Of a stretch of DNA of 63,798 bases, positions 36,366 to 45,678 are shown piece by piece. Source of the stretch: Candidatus Zhuqueibacterota bacterium. Lineage in GTDB: Bacteria; Zhuqueibacterota; Zhuqueibacteria; Oceanimicrobiales; Oceanimicrobiaceae. The stretch is from positions 1-63,798 of the forward strand of contig JAJDAG010000057.1 in NCBI GenBank assembly GCA_029262005.1, given 5' to 3'. A program made the position numbers and the translations under genes. Within the stretch, counting starts at the first letter, position 1; the number at the start of each line of letters is the position of its first letter. The notes under the pieces were generated by a model. The model saw nothing but the letters and a program-made list of their open reading frames with translations. It did not search any database and was not told the DNA's origin.

Positions 36366-38942
36366 CTAATGAAGTGTTTGAACTTGAACCAATACGGAAT
36401 CACTGTGCACTGTTCTGCGCCGTAGTAAAATTTCCGCGTCAGTGGATTGGTCAGAGAACTGCTTTGTCCCGGAAATATGCGGCGCCAACATGATAGTATC
36501 CCGCCACTCATCAGTCTCAACCGTTAGTGCTATTGCTTCCACTGCATCAAGTCTGTTCCCGCTGCTGGTAACCGACAGAAGTTTACTTTTCAAAGTAACC
36601 GTGTTTTGACTTGGAAAAAACACTTGCAGATACATGACCGGAAGCTCGCCCTCTAGCATATTCGCAACGACAGGCGCCGGGTGCTTCACGCCGTATTTAG
36701 GCGAAACCCAGCCTTGAACAGGCGCTTCCTCACCAGAAAATACAGAGAGCCTGCCCTCGGCAGGAGAAAGCGTTTTTATAAACAACTGAGGTCCCCCGGT
36801 ATATGAGACGCGCACATCATTTTCATTTTCAACAACAACATCCGTTTCAAAAGGGAAATGCAGCAACTGTTCAACGCGATGCTGACCTGCGCCTTGTACC
36901 TGATCCCAAAGAATCCAGTAGTAAGGCTTCACAAATAATAACCTGCGCGTATGTGTAATGCCGGAAAGAATGTCTTCTTTAATATTACCGTATCCATCGG
37001 CATAAACAGACTCAACGTAGTCAAGTTGCTCATTTGAAAACCAGACGTTCGGCAAGTTAACCGGCGGGTCATTCAACCATTGCTTATCCAGACGGTACCG
37101 CATCTGGCTTTTGCCGTCAACAACTATTGTGTTGTGGGCAAATGAACTGGTAAAATACTTTCGCCAACGGTTAATAACATAGGTAAAAGTGCCACTTTCC
37201 ACAACAAATGGCTTACCCAGGGCAGATAGTTCGAAGCTCAATTTGTCTTCATGCCCATGCGATGAGCCAAACGGACCGGCGTCAAAAATAGCATGAAGCG
37301 CCTGCTCGCTCCAATCACTGCGCATTACTGCAATGCCCGAGACCGGGAAGTAAGTCGACGCCATCGCCGGAACGGTTCCGCGAAGCCCGGCACTTGCAAA
37401 ATGGGCAAAATCATCACGCTTGAAAAGCCGGGCAGGTTCGTCAAACAGAATACGAAGATTCTTGGCATGAAAGCCATCGTTCATCGCCGACATGACGCCA
37501 TCGGGTTTGGCTGTATGCATCAAAAATGCAAACATGCGCTCTAATTGCTCATAAAAATAGTCAGAGAGCGTGACATCATAATTTTCGGCGAAGTCCGTAA
37601 TCTGCTGCAAAATCCGCACAGCAAAACGATGGTAGTAAGTCGATCCTTCATTATACCCGCCATCAGGATATACGTCTGCGCGCATGGCAAAATCGAGGCG
37701 CTTTCTGGCAATGCCAAGCCATGCATCAGCCATCTTGAATTCCGGAAAAGCCGAAGCAATTGCCAGCAATCCATAAGTCTCCTGCAACAAGTGATTTCTG
37801 CGAGGAGAACGAAAATGAGCAAGAAACTGGGCGTGATCGTGAAAAGAGGCCAACATGCCTAACTTCACCTGTCGACTTACATCCGCAGATGGGAAAAAAA
37901 CAGCGAACGCCTCAATCCAGCTATCCGTGATGCGGGCGCTTGACTCAATGAGCCGCCAAACATTATCGCTTTCATTTTTCCAGCTCAACACCGGGTTTTG
38001 TTTCAACCAACCAAGCATGAATTTGTCGAAGGCTCTGGCATATCGAGCATCCCTGGTAAGTTGATAAGCAACCGTCAATTCCCATAGCCAGTCCATCCTG
38101 TTAAACGCCAGAACCCACTCACGATCGCCGGTTAAATTACGGCGCCAGTCAATGTTTTCAGGCAACTTCTTTCGGACATTTAAAAACTCAAAATCATGAT
38201 TAACCGTGCGTTCGGCAGCAGCGATGATTTCAGCGCTATCTCGCAAAACAATCTTTTCCGGTAGCCGTCGCAGGTGCTTGTCAAGAGAATTGCTGAAGTG
38301 TTGGTTAAGAATTTCTTCCGGCGAATCCGAAGCATCAAAACCGGGCTGCCCCTCAAAATTCATTAATTGAAGGATTTTTTCTGCACTGGCTGGCGCTGAC
38401 TGCAACTTAAAATGTTCGGACTGAAAAGCATGCAGGACGTTAATGACAATCAAAAATGCCATAACCGCAATGGCTAACCGCCTCCGAAAAAAACCAGGAA
38501 GAAAACTGACTTCGCGGAAACGCCTCCTGAACAAAAAAAATGTAAGACCAAGAATGAACAAAGCGATTACGCCGTTGCCCACCAGGCTGATCGGGTGCAT
38601 TCGCCCAGGAAAAACATTTTTATTCAGAAAGTATGCGAACGGTAAAACAGGCAGAAACACCAGAAGCCCTGAGACGACAAAACCTTGCAATTTATCAAAA
38701 AAGTACCAGGCAATGGCAAACAAAAAACCAGCCAGTAAACCAAATAAAACATATTGGTTTAAACTGCTTTGGAAATAGTTCAAAGCAAAGGTTTGAATTT
38801 CAAGGCGGGTGTAATTGTCAACATTGAAAAACCAAAATACGCGTCCGGCTCCTGATAGCAATCCGAGTAAAGAGCCGATATAAAGGGCGTAACTTGTTTT
38901 TTTTATGAAGCTCAGCCTGTCAGTCCCTTGACTAATTTTCAT
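36366..38942 (-). CDS. Membrane-anchored heparinase II/III-family polysaccharide lyase-like protein
   Basis: 858 aa. Five hydrophobic spans occupy about residues 18-155. They are followed by the alpha/alpha-toroid (from about 190; 'WRRNLTGDREWVLAFNRMDW', 'HLLQETYGLLAIASAFPEF', 'YPDGGYNEGSTYYHRF') and the heparinase II/III beta-domain ('FDAGPFGSSHGHEDKLSFEL', 'FAHNTIVVDGKSQMRYR'). The Tyr-Tyr-His and 'GSSHGHEDKLSF' blocks are catalytic or structural signatures in alginate and heparin lyases, which cleave uronic acid-containing chains by beta-elimination. The membrane segment is unusual for the family and may tether the enzyme near the EPS assembly site. The ATG at 38942 has AGGAG directly adjoining. 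Confidence 0.85.
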   Translation of the reverse strand: MKISQGTDRLSFIKKTSYALYIGSLLGLLSGAGRVFWFFNVDNYTRLEIQTFALNYFQSSLNQYVLFGLLAGFLFAIAWYFFDKLQGFVVSGLLVFLPVLPFAYFLNKNVFPGRMHPISLVGNGVIALFILGLTFFLFRRRFREVSFLPGFFRRRLAIAVMAFLIVINVLHAFQSEHFKLQSAPASAEKILQLMNFEGQPGFDASDSPEEILNQHFSNSLDKHLRRLPEKIVLRDSAEIIAAAERTVNHDFEFLNVRKKLPENIDWRRNLTGDREWVLAFNRMDWLWELTVAYQLTRDARYARAFDKFMLGWLKQNPVLSWKNESDNVWRLIESSARITDSWIEAFAVFFPSADVSRQVKLGMLASFHDHAQFLAHFRSPRRNHLLQETYGLLAIASAFPEFKMADAWLGIARKRLDFAMRADVYPDGGYNEGSTYYHRFAVRILQQITDFAENYDVTLSDYFYEQLERMFAFLMHTAKPDGVMSAMNDGFHAKNLRILFDEPARLFKRDDFAHFASAGLRGTVPAMASTYFPVSGIAVMRSDWSEQALHAIFDAGPFGSSHGHEDKLSFELSALGKPFVVESGTFTYVINRWRKYFTSSFAHNTIVVDGKSQMRYRLDKQWLNDPPVNLPNVWFSNEQLDYVESVYADGYGNIKEDILSGITHTRRLLFVKPYYWILWDQVQGAGQHRVEQLLHFPFETDVVVENENDVRVSYTGGPQLFIKTLSPAEGRLSVFSGEEAPVQGWVSPKYGVKHPAPVVANMLEGELPVMYLQVFFPSQNTVTLKSKLLSVTSSGNRLDAVEAIALTVETDEWRDTIMLAPHISGTKQFSDQSTDAEILLRRRTVHSDSVLVQVQTLH

Positions 38943-39096
38943 CTCCTAACTTTGCATTATGCAAGAGAGTAAATCGTTCCCCCAAACGCTTCCTGAATTC
39001 AGATAATAAGTAGTTCCCCATTCTCTCCAACGGTTAGTATGCGCTGCGTTTTAATGCATTTTATACATTGTGGTCTTTAGCCTGAATAAGTCACAG

Positions 39097-39178
39097 CACC
39101 CGTGTCATTCAGGAGAAATCTTGTTAATCTACAGCAGTTTATCAAGCTGACAAGACTCCTCCTGAGTGACACCCGGTG
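39097..39178. repeat. Imperfect inverted repeat (REP-like hairpin)
   Basis: The left arm (39097-39124) and the reverse complement of the right arm (39150-39178) share 'GTGTCAyTCAGGAGrArTCTTGT' with 20 of 23 positions identical, plus CACC at the outer ends. The spacer is 25 bases. The 'GTGTCAyTC...' style resembles short dispersed palindromic repeats common in environmental bacterial genomes. No T-run follows, so it is not called a terminator. Confidence 0.75.
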
Positions 39179-39221
39179 CATGCCGTTTGACCCTAAATTG
39201 TAAATTTATAAATTAATCAGG

Positions 39222-39404
39222 TTAGTTTCTATAAAAAATCTCAAAATATTCTTTAAACATAAACTTCCTGATAGCGGTAGAAGGTGAAACCTGCAATAGC
39301 TCAGGAGTAGATACAATCCATTCATGGTTTATTTTTTCAGGTGAGAATGATTGATATTCTATCTGTTTAATGTGCTTTCCTGAGAAGAATTCATCTAAGT
39401 TCAT
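39222..39404 (-). pseudogene. Short AT-rich ORF, possible N-terminal remnant of a Fic-family protein
   Basis: 60 codons. The first 38 residues, including 'YQSFSPEKINHEWIVSTPEL', resemble the extreme N-terminus of Fic-family proteins ('Y-x-SF-x-P-x-x-IN-x-x-W'). The expected 'LGELNA' and the Fic motif HPFxxGNGR do not follow in any frame. The base composition differs from the flanking EPS genes. It may be a decayed transfer remnant or a chance frame. Confidence 0.3.
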
Positions 39405-39518
39405 AATTCTATTTATTTGATAATATGCAAATACATATTTTTATATTTTCAAAAAACGGAAATAATAAAAATAAAGTGATTGCTAATTTTTATTTTGTTA
39501 ATCAGCAAATAAAGACAA

Positions 39519-41375
39519 CTAGCGAATATAGCCAAGTGTCTTTAGCTTATCAACAGTTTTTTTGTCAAGCGGAACACCGGTTGGAGCAGGTCGAATCTCC
39601 TTTATGCCGTCAGCCCATGACAGTAGCTCGGCTTTCATGCTCTGCGCGCGCTCGGCCTGCTGAGAATCAGCCAAAATGTTTTCCTGCTCATCGGGATCCG
39701 CCTGCAGATCATACAATTCTCCTATTTCCTCATTTGTGTTGTAAATGAGTTTGTATTTACCTTTTCGAATCGACAACAGATGCAGGCGCTCGCTGAACAC
39801 CGGCTTCTCCAAAAATTCATGCGAATCATCCGTCAGCGCCAGTAGACTCTGCCCCATCAGCAAATCACCTTCCATATTTATATCGAAAAAATCCAGGATG
39901 GTTGGCAAAACATCGATGGTTTGCACTGGCGTATCGACTTGCCCGGCATGTTCGCCCTTTGGAAATCGTACCAGAAGCGGCACGCGCAGCACTTCGTCAT
40001 AGAGTGTTGTGCCGTGATCGATCTCGTTGTGCTCCATAAACGAGTCTCCGTGATCAGCAGTGACGATAATGATGCTGTTTTCATAAACACCGGCATCCTT
40101 AAGCCGCTGAAACAGGACAGCCATCTGGGCATCAAACGCCCTGATTTCAGCATCATACAGCGCCTTTAGCTGGTCAATGTCACTGTCAACAAGCTGACCT
40201 TTTATATCGTCAAACGTCTTCTTGAATTTACGCCAATCAGCCACTTGCCCGGGGATCACGAGGTCACTCGTGCCCTTGACAAACATCGCTTTGTACTCAG
40301 GAGGCGGCGCATAAGGCGCGTGCACATCAAGATAGTGCAGATAAGCAAAAAACTTGCGGTGTTTATTAGCCGGCAACCAGCGAAAGAAATCACCGTTGAC
40401 CTGCTCAGCGCCTTTCAAATATGAATTGTAGTAAGTAAAACCCTGCGCAAAGCCCATATAGGAATGCAACTGGCCCTGATCCAGAAATCCAGCGGAATTA
40501 AACCCGGCGTCGGTCAGATATTCAGCCATGGTCTTGAACGATTCATCAAGAACATCCGAGTAAAAATTTCCGGCAGCATCTCTGCGATTGCCCAGCAGCA
40601 CGTTATGCTGCGAAGGGTAGAGCGAGGTAAACAAAGACGCGGTTGAGGGTTTTGTGTGTGTGCTCTGAGAAAAACTTTTTGTGAAAATCAAACTCTCACC
40701 GGCAAACTCATCCAGTGTCGGGCTTGTGGGTAAATCGTAACCGTAGCAGCCAAGATGATCGCTGCGCAATGCATCAACAAGAATGACGATGACGTTTGTG
40801 CCATCCTGTGTGTGCGCCTGTTGCTGCATATGTGCAATGCCGCTCAAACCCGCCATGAGCGCAAGCAAGACAACCAGCGGCATTCGCACCGCGCCAAATC
40901 TGTTTTGCGCGACTTTCCGGGAATAGTACAAGTGATACACAATTGCCGTCACCAGAGAGAAAAAGCCAATGCCGGCAGAGTAAAACACGCCTTGCCGACT
41001 GAGAATTTTGGGGAACCAATACAAATTACTCAGAAAGAGAATCAGAACAGGCGTCAGGCAAACTGCACCCAGAAGAATACGGAAAAATAGGGCTGTTTTC
41101 CTAGCAGTGCCGTGGTCGCTTCCCGACAAAATAGCGGTAAACATTTCAGCCACGGCAAAGGCAACCACAGAGCCCAGAACCAAACCGTTTGTAACATTTT
41201 TAAGAAAAAGAAGAACAACATCCCATTCACCGGCCGCACGATAAACACCAGACATCTCATCAAAAAAATAGGTGGCCGCGGAAAACAAAACGCCACTGAT
41301 GAGTCCAAATGAAACCGCGATTACCAACCGCAGAAGCAGTGTCCTCTTGCTACGCGGATCGCTAAAACTAAGCAC
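39519..41375 (-). CDS. Membrane sulfatase-like (AlkP-fold) hydrolase/transferase with LGY tail
   Basis: 618 aa from a GTG start with GGAGGG upstream. Five hydrophobic spans fill about residues 14-185. The catalytic domain starts at 'NVIVILVDALRSDHLGCYGY' and contains 'HTKPSTASLFTSLYPSQHNV', 'VTADHGDSFMEHNEIDHG' and a sulfatase-type C-terminal 'LYDLQADPDEQENIL'. In true sulfatases the nucleophile motif is C/S-x-P-S-R and the Cys/Ser becomes formylglycine. Here the aligned residues are T-K-P-S-T, so a Thr nucleophile is expected, as in lipoteichoic-acid synthase and phosphoethanolamine transferases. It may therefore be a phospho- or sulfo-transferase facing the periplasm. It ends 'KLKTLGYIR'. 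Confidence 0.82.
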   Translation of the reverse strand: MLSFSDPRSKRTLLLRLVIAVSFGLISGVLFSAATYFFDEMSGVYRAAGEWDVVLLFLKNVTNGLVLGSVVAFAVAEMFTAILSGSDHGTARKTALFFRILLGAVCLTPVLILFLSNLYWFPKILSRQGVFYSAGIGFFSLVTAIVYHLYYSRKVAQNRFGAVRMPLVVLLALMAGLSGIAHMQQQAHTQDGTNVIVILVDALRSDHLGCYGYDLPTSPTLDEFAGESLIFTKSFSQSTHTKPSTASLFTSLYPSQHNVLLGNRRDAAGNFYSDVLDESFKTMAEYLTDAGFNSAGFLDQGQLHSYMGFAQGFTYYNSYLKGAEQVNGDFFRWLPANKHRKFFAYLHYLDVHAPYAPPPEYKAMFVKGTSDLVIPGQVADWRKFKKTFDDIKGQLVDSDIDQLKALYDAEIRAFDAQMAVLFQRLKDAGVYENSIIIVTADHGDSFMEHNEIDHGTTLYDEVLRVPLLVRFPKGEHAGQVDTPVQTIDVLPTILDFFDINMEGDLLMGQSLLALTDDSHEFLEKPVFSERLHLLSIRKGKYKLIYNTNEEIGELYDLQADPDEQENILADSQQAERAQSMKAELLSWADGIKEIRPAPTGVPLDKKTVDKLKTLGYIR

Positions 41376-41595
41376 TGACTTTCCCTCCGTTTAGGCAAAA
41401 ATGCCAGGTAGAAACGCATAAAATCATATCCAGTCAAACACGAAGCCATACAATGTGCAGGGCTTTGCTTTGATCATGAGATGCAAAAACCGCACACACC
41501 ACGGTCCATGGCTGAATAAAGACCATTGTTTTTGTCGAGACGAAATATTAGCTGGCTGGCAAGGGTTGGGCGTAAAAAAGTTGTAACTTGCAACC

Positions 41596-43749
41596 TTATT
41601 TAATGTAGCCCAGTGACCGCAGACGCTTTTCGAGTTCTTCTTTGTCCTTATCGCTGGATTGATCTGTCACCTGAAGCGGGGTGAAACTCAATTGCCATCG
41701 ATGCAATTTGTTATGCAGCGTATCTGTCTGAGACCTGCGCCCGGCAATAACATTGCTTAACTCCGAAGGGTCTCTATCAAGGTCGAAAAGCTCTGACTTA
41801 TCATCCGACGACCATATGTACTTCAAAGAGTCGCTATTTGCGGTCGAAAAAATAGTTTTAAGATCGCGATAGTACCTTTCCGGGTAGCGTTTTGCGTGCG
41901 CATTGTGTTTTTGCTGAAAAAGTTCGGCAACAATTTCGTGCTTAATTTCTGCAAAAGGCTGACCCTGAACATCATCGGCAATTTCAACCCCTATATGCGT
42001 TAGAATTTCCGGCATGATGTCAACGGTTTGAACAAGCCGGTCAGAACGCCCACGCTGCTCTGCCTGAGGATACCTCAGCATCATCGGCACCCAGATAAGT
42101 TCGTTATATAAATCCGTATTATGACCAAAAGAATTGTGCTCACCAAACAGTTCACCGTGGTCTGAATTAACGATGAGCATTGCATCATCATACAGCCCCA
42201 TGTTTTTGAGGCGATCGAACAAATCACCTAAATGGTAATCCATGAACGCGATCTTACGCTGGACATAACCATTCCAAAAAGCGCGATGTTTCTCCTTGAC
42301 CGAACCATTAAAGTGAATAATCTCGTCGGCGTCAAAATCCTTAAAAACTTCAGGCTGTATTTCACGGTCAAAGCCATACATGGAGTCATACGGTTCCGGC
42401 ACAAAAGCAATGCCGCCATGCGGCTCCATGTAATTGATAAAAAGAAAAAACGGCCGGGTGGGATCACGTTTTTCCAGCCAATTATAAACGATAGGATTGA
42501 TTTCCGACGCCAGACAAACTTCGTTGACAAAAAGATTATCCACCCGAAAATCTTCGGAAAACCGCTGCAGCAGCTTACCCCAGAAAAGACTGAAAACAAA
42601 AGGCGGCGCATCAAAATAATACTGAAAACCCTGATTGCAACCAAGGGCCCGGGACAGGCCCGCGTTGTTTGCGGCGATACCTGCAGTCTGGTAACCTTGC
42701 GAAGACAGAATTTCAGCAATGGTTAAGTTCTCCGGCAGCAATGGGGTGGAAAAAAGAGCATCCCCTTCATAATGAGCACCATGTTTAGATGGGTACATAC
42801 CGGTAAACATGGAGGCATGCGAAGGCAAAGTCCATGGCGCCGTAGCAATGGCACGGTCAAACACCAGTGTCTCTTCTGAAAATTTCTTCAAATTTGGCGT
42901 TGCGTCCCGCTCGCCGCCATAAACTGATACGTGATCCCGGCGCGCCGTGTCAGTAACAATCCAGATGATATTTCTGGGTCTGGGCGCCCGGCTGGTGGAA
43001 GTAACGCCCGCTTCACTTTGATAAAAACTCGCGGACGAAGGCGCGCCGGCCCGCATGAAAAAAAACAGAATTCCTGCTCCTACAACAATGTTTGCCATCA
43101 CCGGTAAGCCACCGCCTTTGCCGCGACCTAATTTGCTCAGAATTACCTTGGAGATTATGGCGCCGAAAACGCCGGCAAAACCAAGGCTGAGCACACCAAT
43201 AACAAGTTCGCCATTTCGCATCACCGGCGGTTGCCAGGCAAAATAGCGCAAATTGACCGCCACCAGCAGTAACAACGGCAACAAAGCCACCTGCAGAAAT
43301 ATCACGAACGCACTCCGACTCTCAACCGTGGCCGATAAAGCCAGGCGGAAAAGCATAACACCAAAACCGAGATAGACCAAATCTGCGAAAAGGCTCAGCG
43401 GTGCAAACATGCCTACAGCGGGTGTTAATTTTTCATTTATATAATAAAAGCCGTAGATAAAAAAGTATGCGAAAAGAAAAATGGCAGGGAGAAAAGTAAC
43501 GCGCTCAGAACGCCACCACTGATGGCCGAGCCAACCTTTGCAAAAATTCAGAGCGAGCCCAAGCAACAAACCTCCTGTCACACCAGCAACAACATACAGC
43601 ATTGCAAAAAATATGAATGTTCGTGCATGAACCTCGGCATAGGTGGCGCCGAGACTCAATTCTACAACAAAAATGAGTATCGCACAGATAGTGCCCAGGC
43701 TCAACGATTTTGTAATTGGGGCAATAGGACTTTTCATGATGGAAAACAC
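41596..43749 (-). CDS. Membrane sulfatase-like (AlkP-fold) hydrolase/transferase with LGY tail (second copy)
   Basis: 717 aa from GTG at 43749; an ATG four codons in (43737) is equally possible and no strong ribosome site decides. Seven or so hydrophobic spans fill about residues 15-235. The catalytic domain has 'NIIWIVTDTARRDHVSVYGG', 'WTLPSHASMFTGMYPSKHGA', 'LIVNSDHGELFGEHNSFGHN' and 'FDLDRDPSELSNVI'. The position of the formylglycine precursor is Thr (T-L-P-S-H), as in the adjacent copy, so formylglycine chemistry is unlikely. It ends 'EKRLRSLGYIK'. Sequence divergence from the 618-aa copy suggests two distinct substrates rather than a recent duplication. Likely role: decoration of the exported glycan or a lipid. 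Confidence 0.82.
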   Translation of the reverse strand: MFSIMKSPIAPITKSLSLGTICAILIFVVELSLGATYAEVHARTFIFFAMLYVVAGVTGGLLLGLALNFCKGWLGHQWWRSERVTFLPAIFLFAYFFIYGFYYINEKLTPAVGMFAPLSLFADLVYLGFGVMLFRLALSATVESRSAFVIFLQVALLPLLLLVAVNLRYFAWQPPVMRNGELVIGVLSLGFAGVFGAIISKVILSKLGRGKGGGLPVMANIVVGAGILFFFMRAGAPSSASFYQSEAGVTSTSRAPRPRNIIWIVTDTARRDHVSVYGGERDATPNLKKFSEETLVFDRAIATAPWTLPSHASMFTGMYPSKHGAHYEGDALFSTPLLPENLTIAEILSSQGYQTAGIAANNAGLSRALGCNQGFQYYFDAPPFVFSLFWGKLLQRFSEDFRVDNLFVNEVCLASEINPIVYNWLEKRDPTRPFFLFINYMEPHGGIAFVPEPYDSMYGFDREIQPEVFKDFDADEIIHFNGSVKEKHRAFWNGYVQRKIAFMDYHLGDLFDRLKNMGLYDDAMLIVNSDHGELFGEHNSFGHNTDLYNELIWVPMMLRYPQAEQRGRSDRLVQTVDIMPEILTHIGVEIADDVQGQPFAEIKHEIVAELFQQKHNAHAKRYPERYYRDLKTIFSTANSDSLKYIWSSDDKSELFDLDRDPSELSNVIAGRRSQTDTLHNKLHRWQLSFTPLQVTDQSSDKDKEELEKRLRSLGYIK

Positions 43750-43774
43750 CGGTAACTTTTATTTTAAATTAGGC

Positions 43775-45586
43775 CTAGTTAGACGTACTAACCTCTACAC
43801 CTTGAGGAATACTAGGAGGCGAAGAATCTGAATTTGTAATATCCTCGGAATATGTCCATGTATTAAAGTTGTAAGTGGCGGACTGTCCATGCCGGGCAAC
43901 AGTCATCACGTTGTTTTTCCAGCTTACAATCTTGCTGCCGCGATAATCGACAGTCTCAATTCTCTTAAAAGGGAACCCAATATCACCTGGTCGATTAATA
44001 CCGCAGTAGTCCGTTTTACCAATTTTATCTCCTCGCGAGGTAATATAAGCCTCGTTTGTCAATGAAGCATTATTATTGATTGCACTCTTGAACTCACTAA
44101 AGTTGGAATAATCAACCCCGGAAATAGCCACTTCGACAGATGCTGCTTCTTCGACCTTTCCTATTGCTACCATTACCTTTCCAAGTTTCTTGAATTCCCA
44201 AACACCTTGCCTGTCTTCAGCTTCCCAAGCTGCTCTATTTTTCTGCTCCCACAGATAGGGCTTGCTGCCAATAGGAGCAAATAGCGCATTCCGGAACTGT
44301 CTTCCCTTGTCCCCCAAATAGTTAACTTCCTGATTTGCGGGTGGTTCGCTTGCGGAACCGTTAAGCCAAAGTCGAATAAAGCCCGTTCGCCCGTTGCCCT
44401 TGACGCTTAATTGCCAACCTTGTTGCGGCTGACCAACATTTGAACCGAGGTTGTAAAATTTTGTAACGAAATTCCACTTCCCCATATCTTCATTATTCAG
44501 CAACCCCTCATTGTATTCTTTATGCAGGTGCCAGTAGTTATCCGGCTCATCATCCAACACCCCCACATCAACGATTACGTTGGAAGGCTTGTAATCTAGA
44601 AAGTAGGTTGCAGTCACACCCCACTTACCTTCTCCACCATCAAGAACATCTCCCATACCAAAATAGTGGTGGAATGGATAAATAGGCGCCCGTGAATTTT
44701 TAGAATAGTCGTTTCGCCCCATTGTGCCACCCCAGGCATTGGCAGAATAATCCATAACCGCATCAACGTGAAACAAATCAGTCACCATTTTCGCCTTTTT
44801 GCGAAGAGATGCATCAGGCGCCATCTCAGCGAGCAAAGCCATTACGGCAGGATAAGCACGCGAATAGACAATTGAATCGAATTCACGATTCCCGCGCGGA
44901 GAAATTTTGCGCACAAACCAGCCATCGATGATCCACTCCAGCCAATCCAAGGCCATCTGCTCTGCATTATACGGACCGCCTCCAAACTCATAAGAATGTC
45001 CGTTGTAATCAAAAGAGGGCCATTGATTTTTATAAAACCCGGGCACCGGAGAATTGACCGATTGCGCATAACCATAAATCGGAACAGTGGCCTGCCTGTC
45101 AAAAGCTTTTGTATACAAATACACGCCTGCCATTGCAGCAATCTGCTTGTTAGGGTTCAGGTCTGAAAATATGTCACTTCTTGCTATGAACCTCTCATAG
45201 CGCTCATGAATCTTTTCTTCATCCGTTACACTGATTAAGCCATTACCCCGACTACCGAAAGATATGAGGATATTGGCTGCATAGGCGTGCTGCAAACGTT
45301 GGCCATTCATCCAGTACGCGTCAACCATATCGTGAATCGTTTCGGAGACAACACTGTTATACTGATTTGTATAAAGCCAACTGAGCAAATATGAATGGCG
45401 CTCCCACATTGGCAGTGATTGCCCGGGAGACGGCAACGACGACAACCACTCCTGCTTACGAATTTCCAAGGACTTACCATCAGCGCCAATACCGGAAGAC
45501 TGAGCAAACAGAGGGGGTAAACCTGTGTAAAGGCCGAAGGCAACAATCAAAAACACTAAATTCTTTTTAGCCATTTTATTACCCAT
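43775..45586 (-). CDS. Secreted protein of unrecognised family ending at a truncated Fn3 strand
   Basis: 603 aa. A signal peptide ('FLIVAFGLYTGLPPLFAQ') is followed by a Trp/Tyr/Asn-rich, probably helical first half ('RHSYLLSWLYTNQYNSVVSE', 'YNAEQMALDWLEWIIDGWFV', 'YSRAYPAVMALLAEMAPDAS') and a beta-rich second half. The pattern suggests an alpha/alpha-toroid carbohydrate-active enzyme such as a lyase, but no family signature is recognised. The last residues, 'DSSPPSIPQGVEVSTSN', read like the first strand of an Fn3 domain, then the protein stops. The adjoining 588-aa gene ends the same way. The gene lies between the putative glycosidase and the sulfatase-like genes, so a role on the same polysaccharide is plausible. 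Confidence 0.7.
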   Translation of the reverse strand: MGNKMAKKNLVFLIVAFGLYTGLPPLFAQSSGIGADGKSLEIRKQEWLSSLPSPGQSLPMWERHSYLLSWLYTNQYNSVVSETIHDMVDAYWMNGQRLQHAYAANILISFGSRGNGLISVTDEEKIHERYERFIARSDIFSDLNPNKQIAAMAGVYLYTKAFDRQATVPIYGYAQSVNSPVPGFYKNQWPSFDYNGHSYEFGGGPYNAEQMALDWLEWIIDGWFVRKISPRGNREFDSIVYSRAYPAVMALLAEMAPDASLRKKAKMVTDLFHVDAVMDYSANAWGGTMGRNDYSKNSRAPIYPFHHYFGMGDVLDGGEGKWGVTATYFLDYKPSNVIVDVGVLDDEPDNYWHLHKEYNEGLLNNEDMGKWNFVTKFYNLGSNVGQPQQGWQLSVKGNGRTGFIRLWLNGSASEPPANQEVNYLGDKGRQFRNALFAPIGSKPYLWEQKNRAAWEAEDRQGVWEFKKLGKVMVAIGKVEEAASVEVAISGVDYSNFSEFKSAINNNASLTNEAYITSRGDKIGKTDYCGINRPGDIGFPFKRIETVDYRGSKIVSWKNNVMTVARHGQSATYNFNTWTYSEDITNSDSSPPSIPQGVEVSTSN

Positions 45587-45678
45587 AAGTGTTAAAATTC
45601 CGGTGGTTTTGCAAAATACTTTTCAATAGTTTCAACCTTTTAAAGGGCCCTTTTTTTAACAAGGTAAACTCATTAATT

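Larger units (their letters stand above)
38943..39518. other. AT-rich intergenic stretch with an inverted repeat and one doubtful small ORF
   Basis: This 576-base gap separates the heparinase gene from the sulfatase-like gene. From about 39180 onward it is much richer in A+T than the surrounding genes. It holds the imperfect inverted repeat at 39097-39178 and the 60-codon frame at 39222-39404. Nothing else was recognised. Confidence 0.5.

Noticed and set aside
42228-42726. Overlapping 163-164-codon frames on both strands inside a sulfatase-like gene
   Set aside because: Shadows of the catalytic domain; the real frame has all sulfatase-like motifs.
45640-45662. AAAGGGCCCTTT followed by T on the plus strand, terminator-like
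   Set aside because: The palindrome has no loop and the T-run is on the strand without genes; on the minus strand it is not followed by T.
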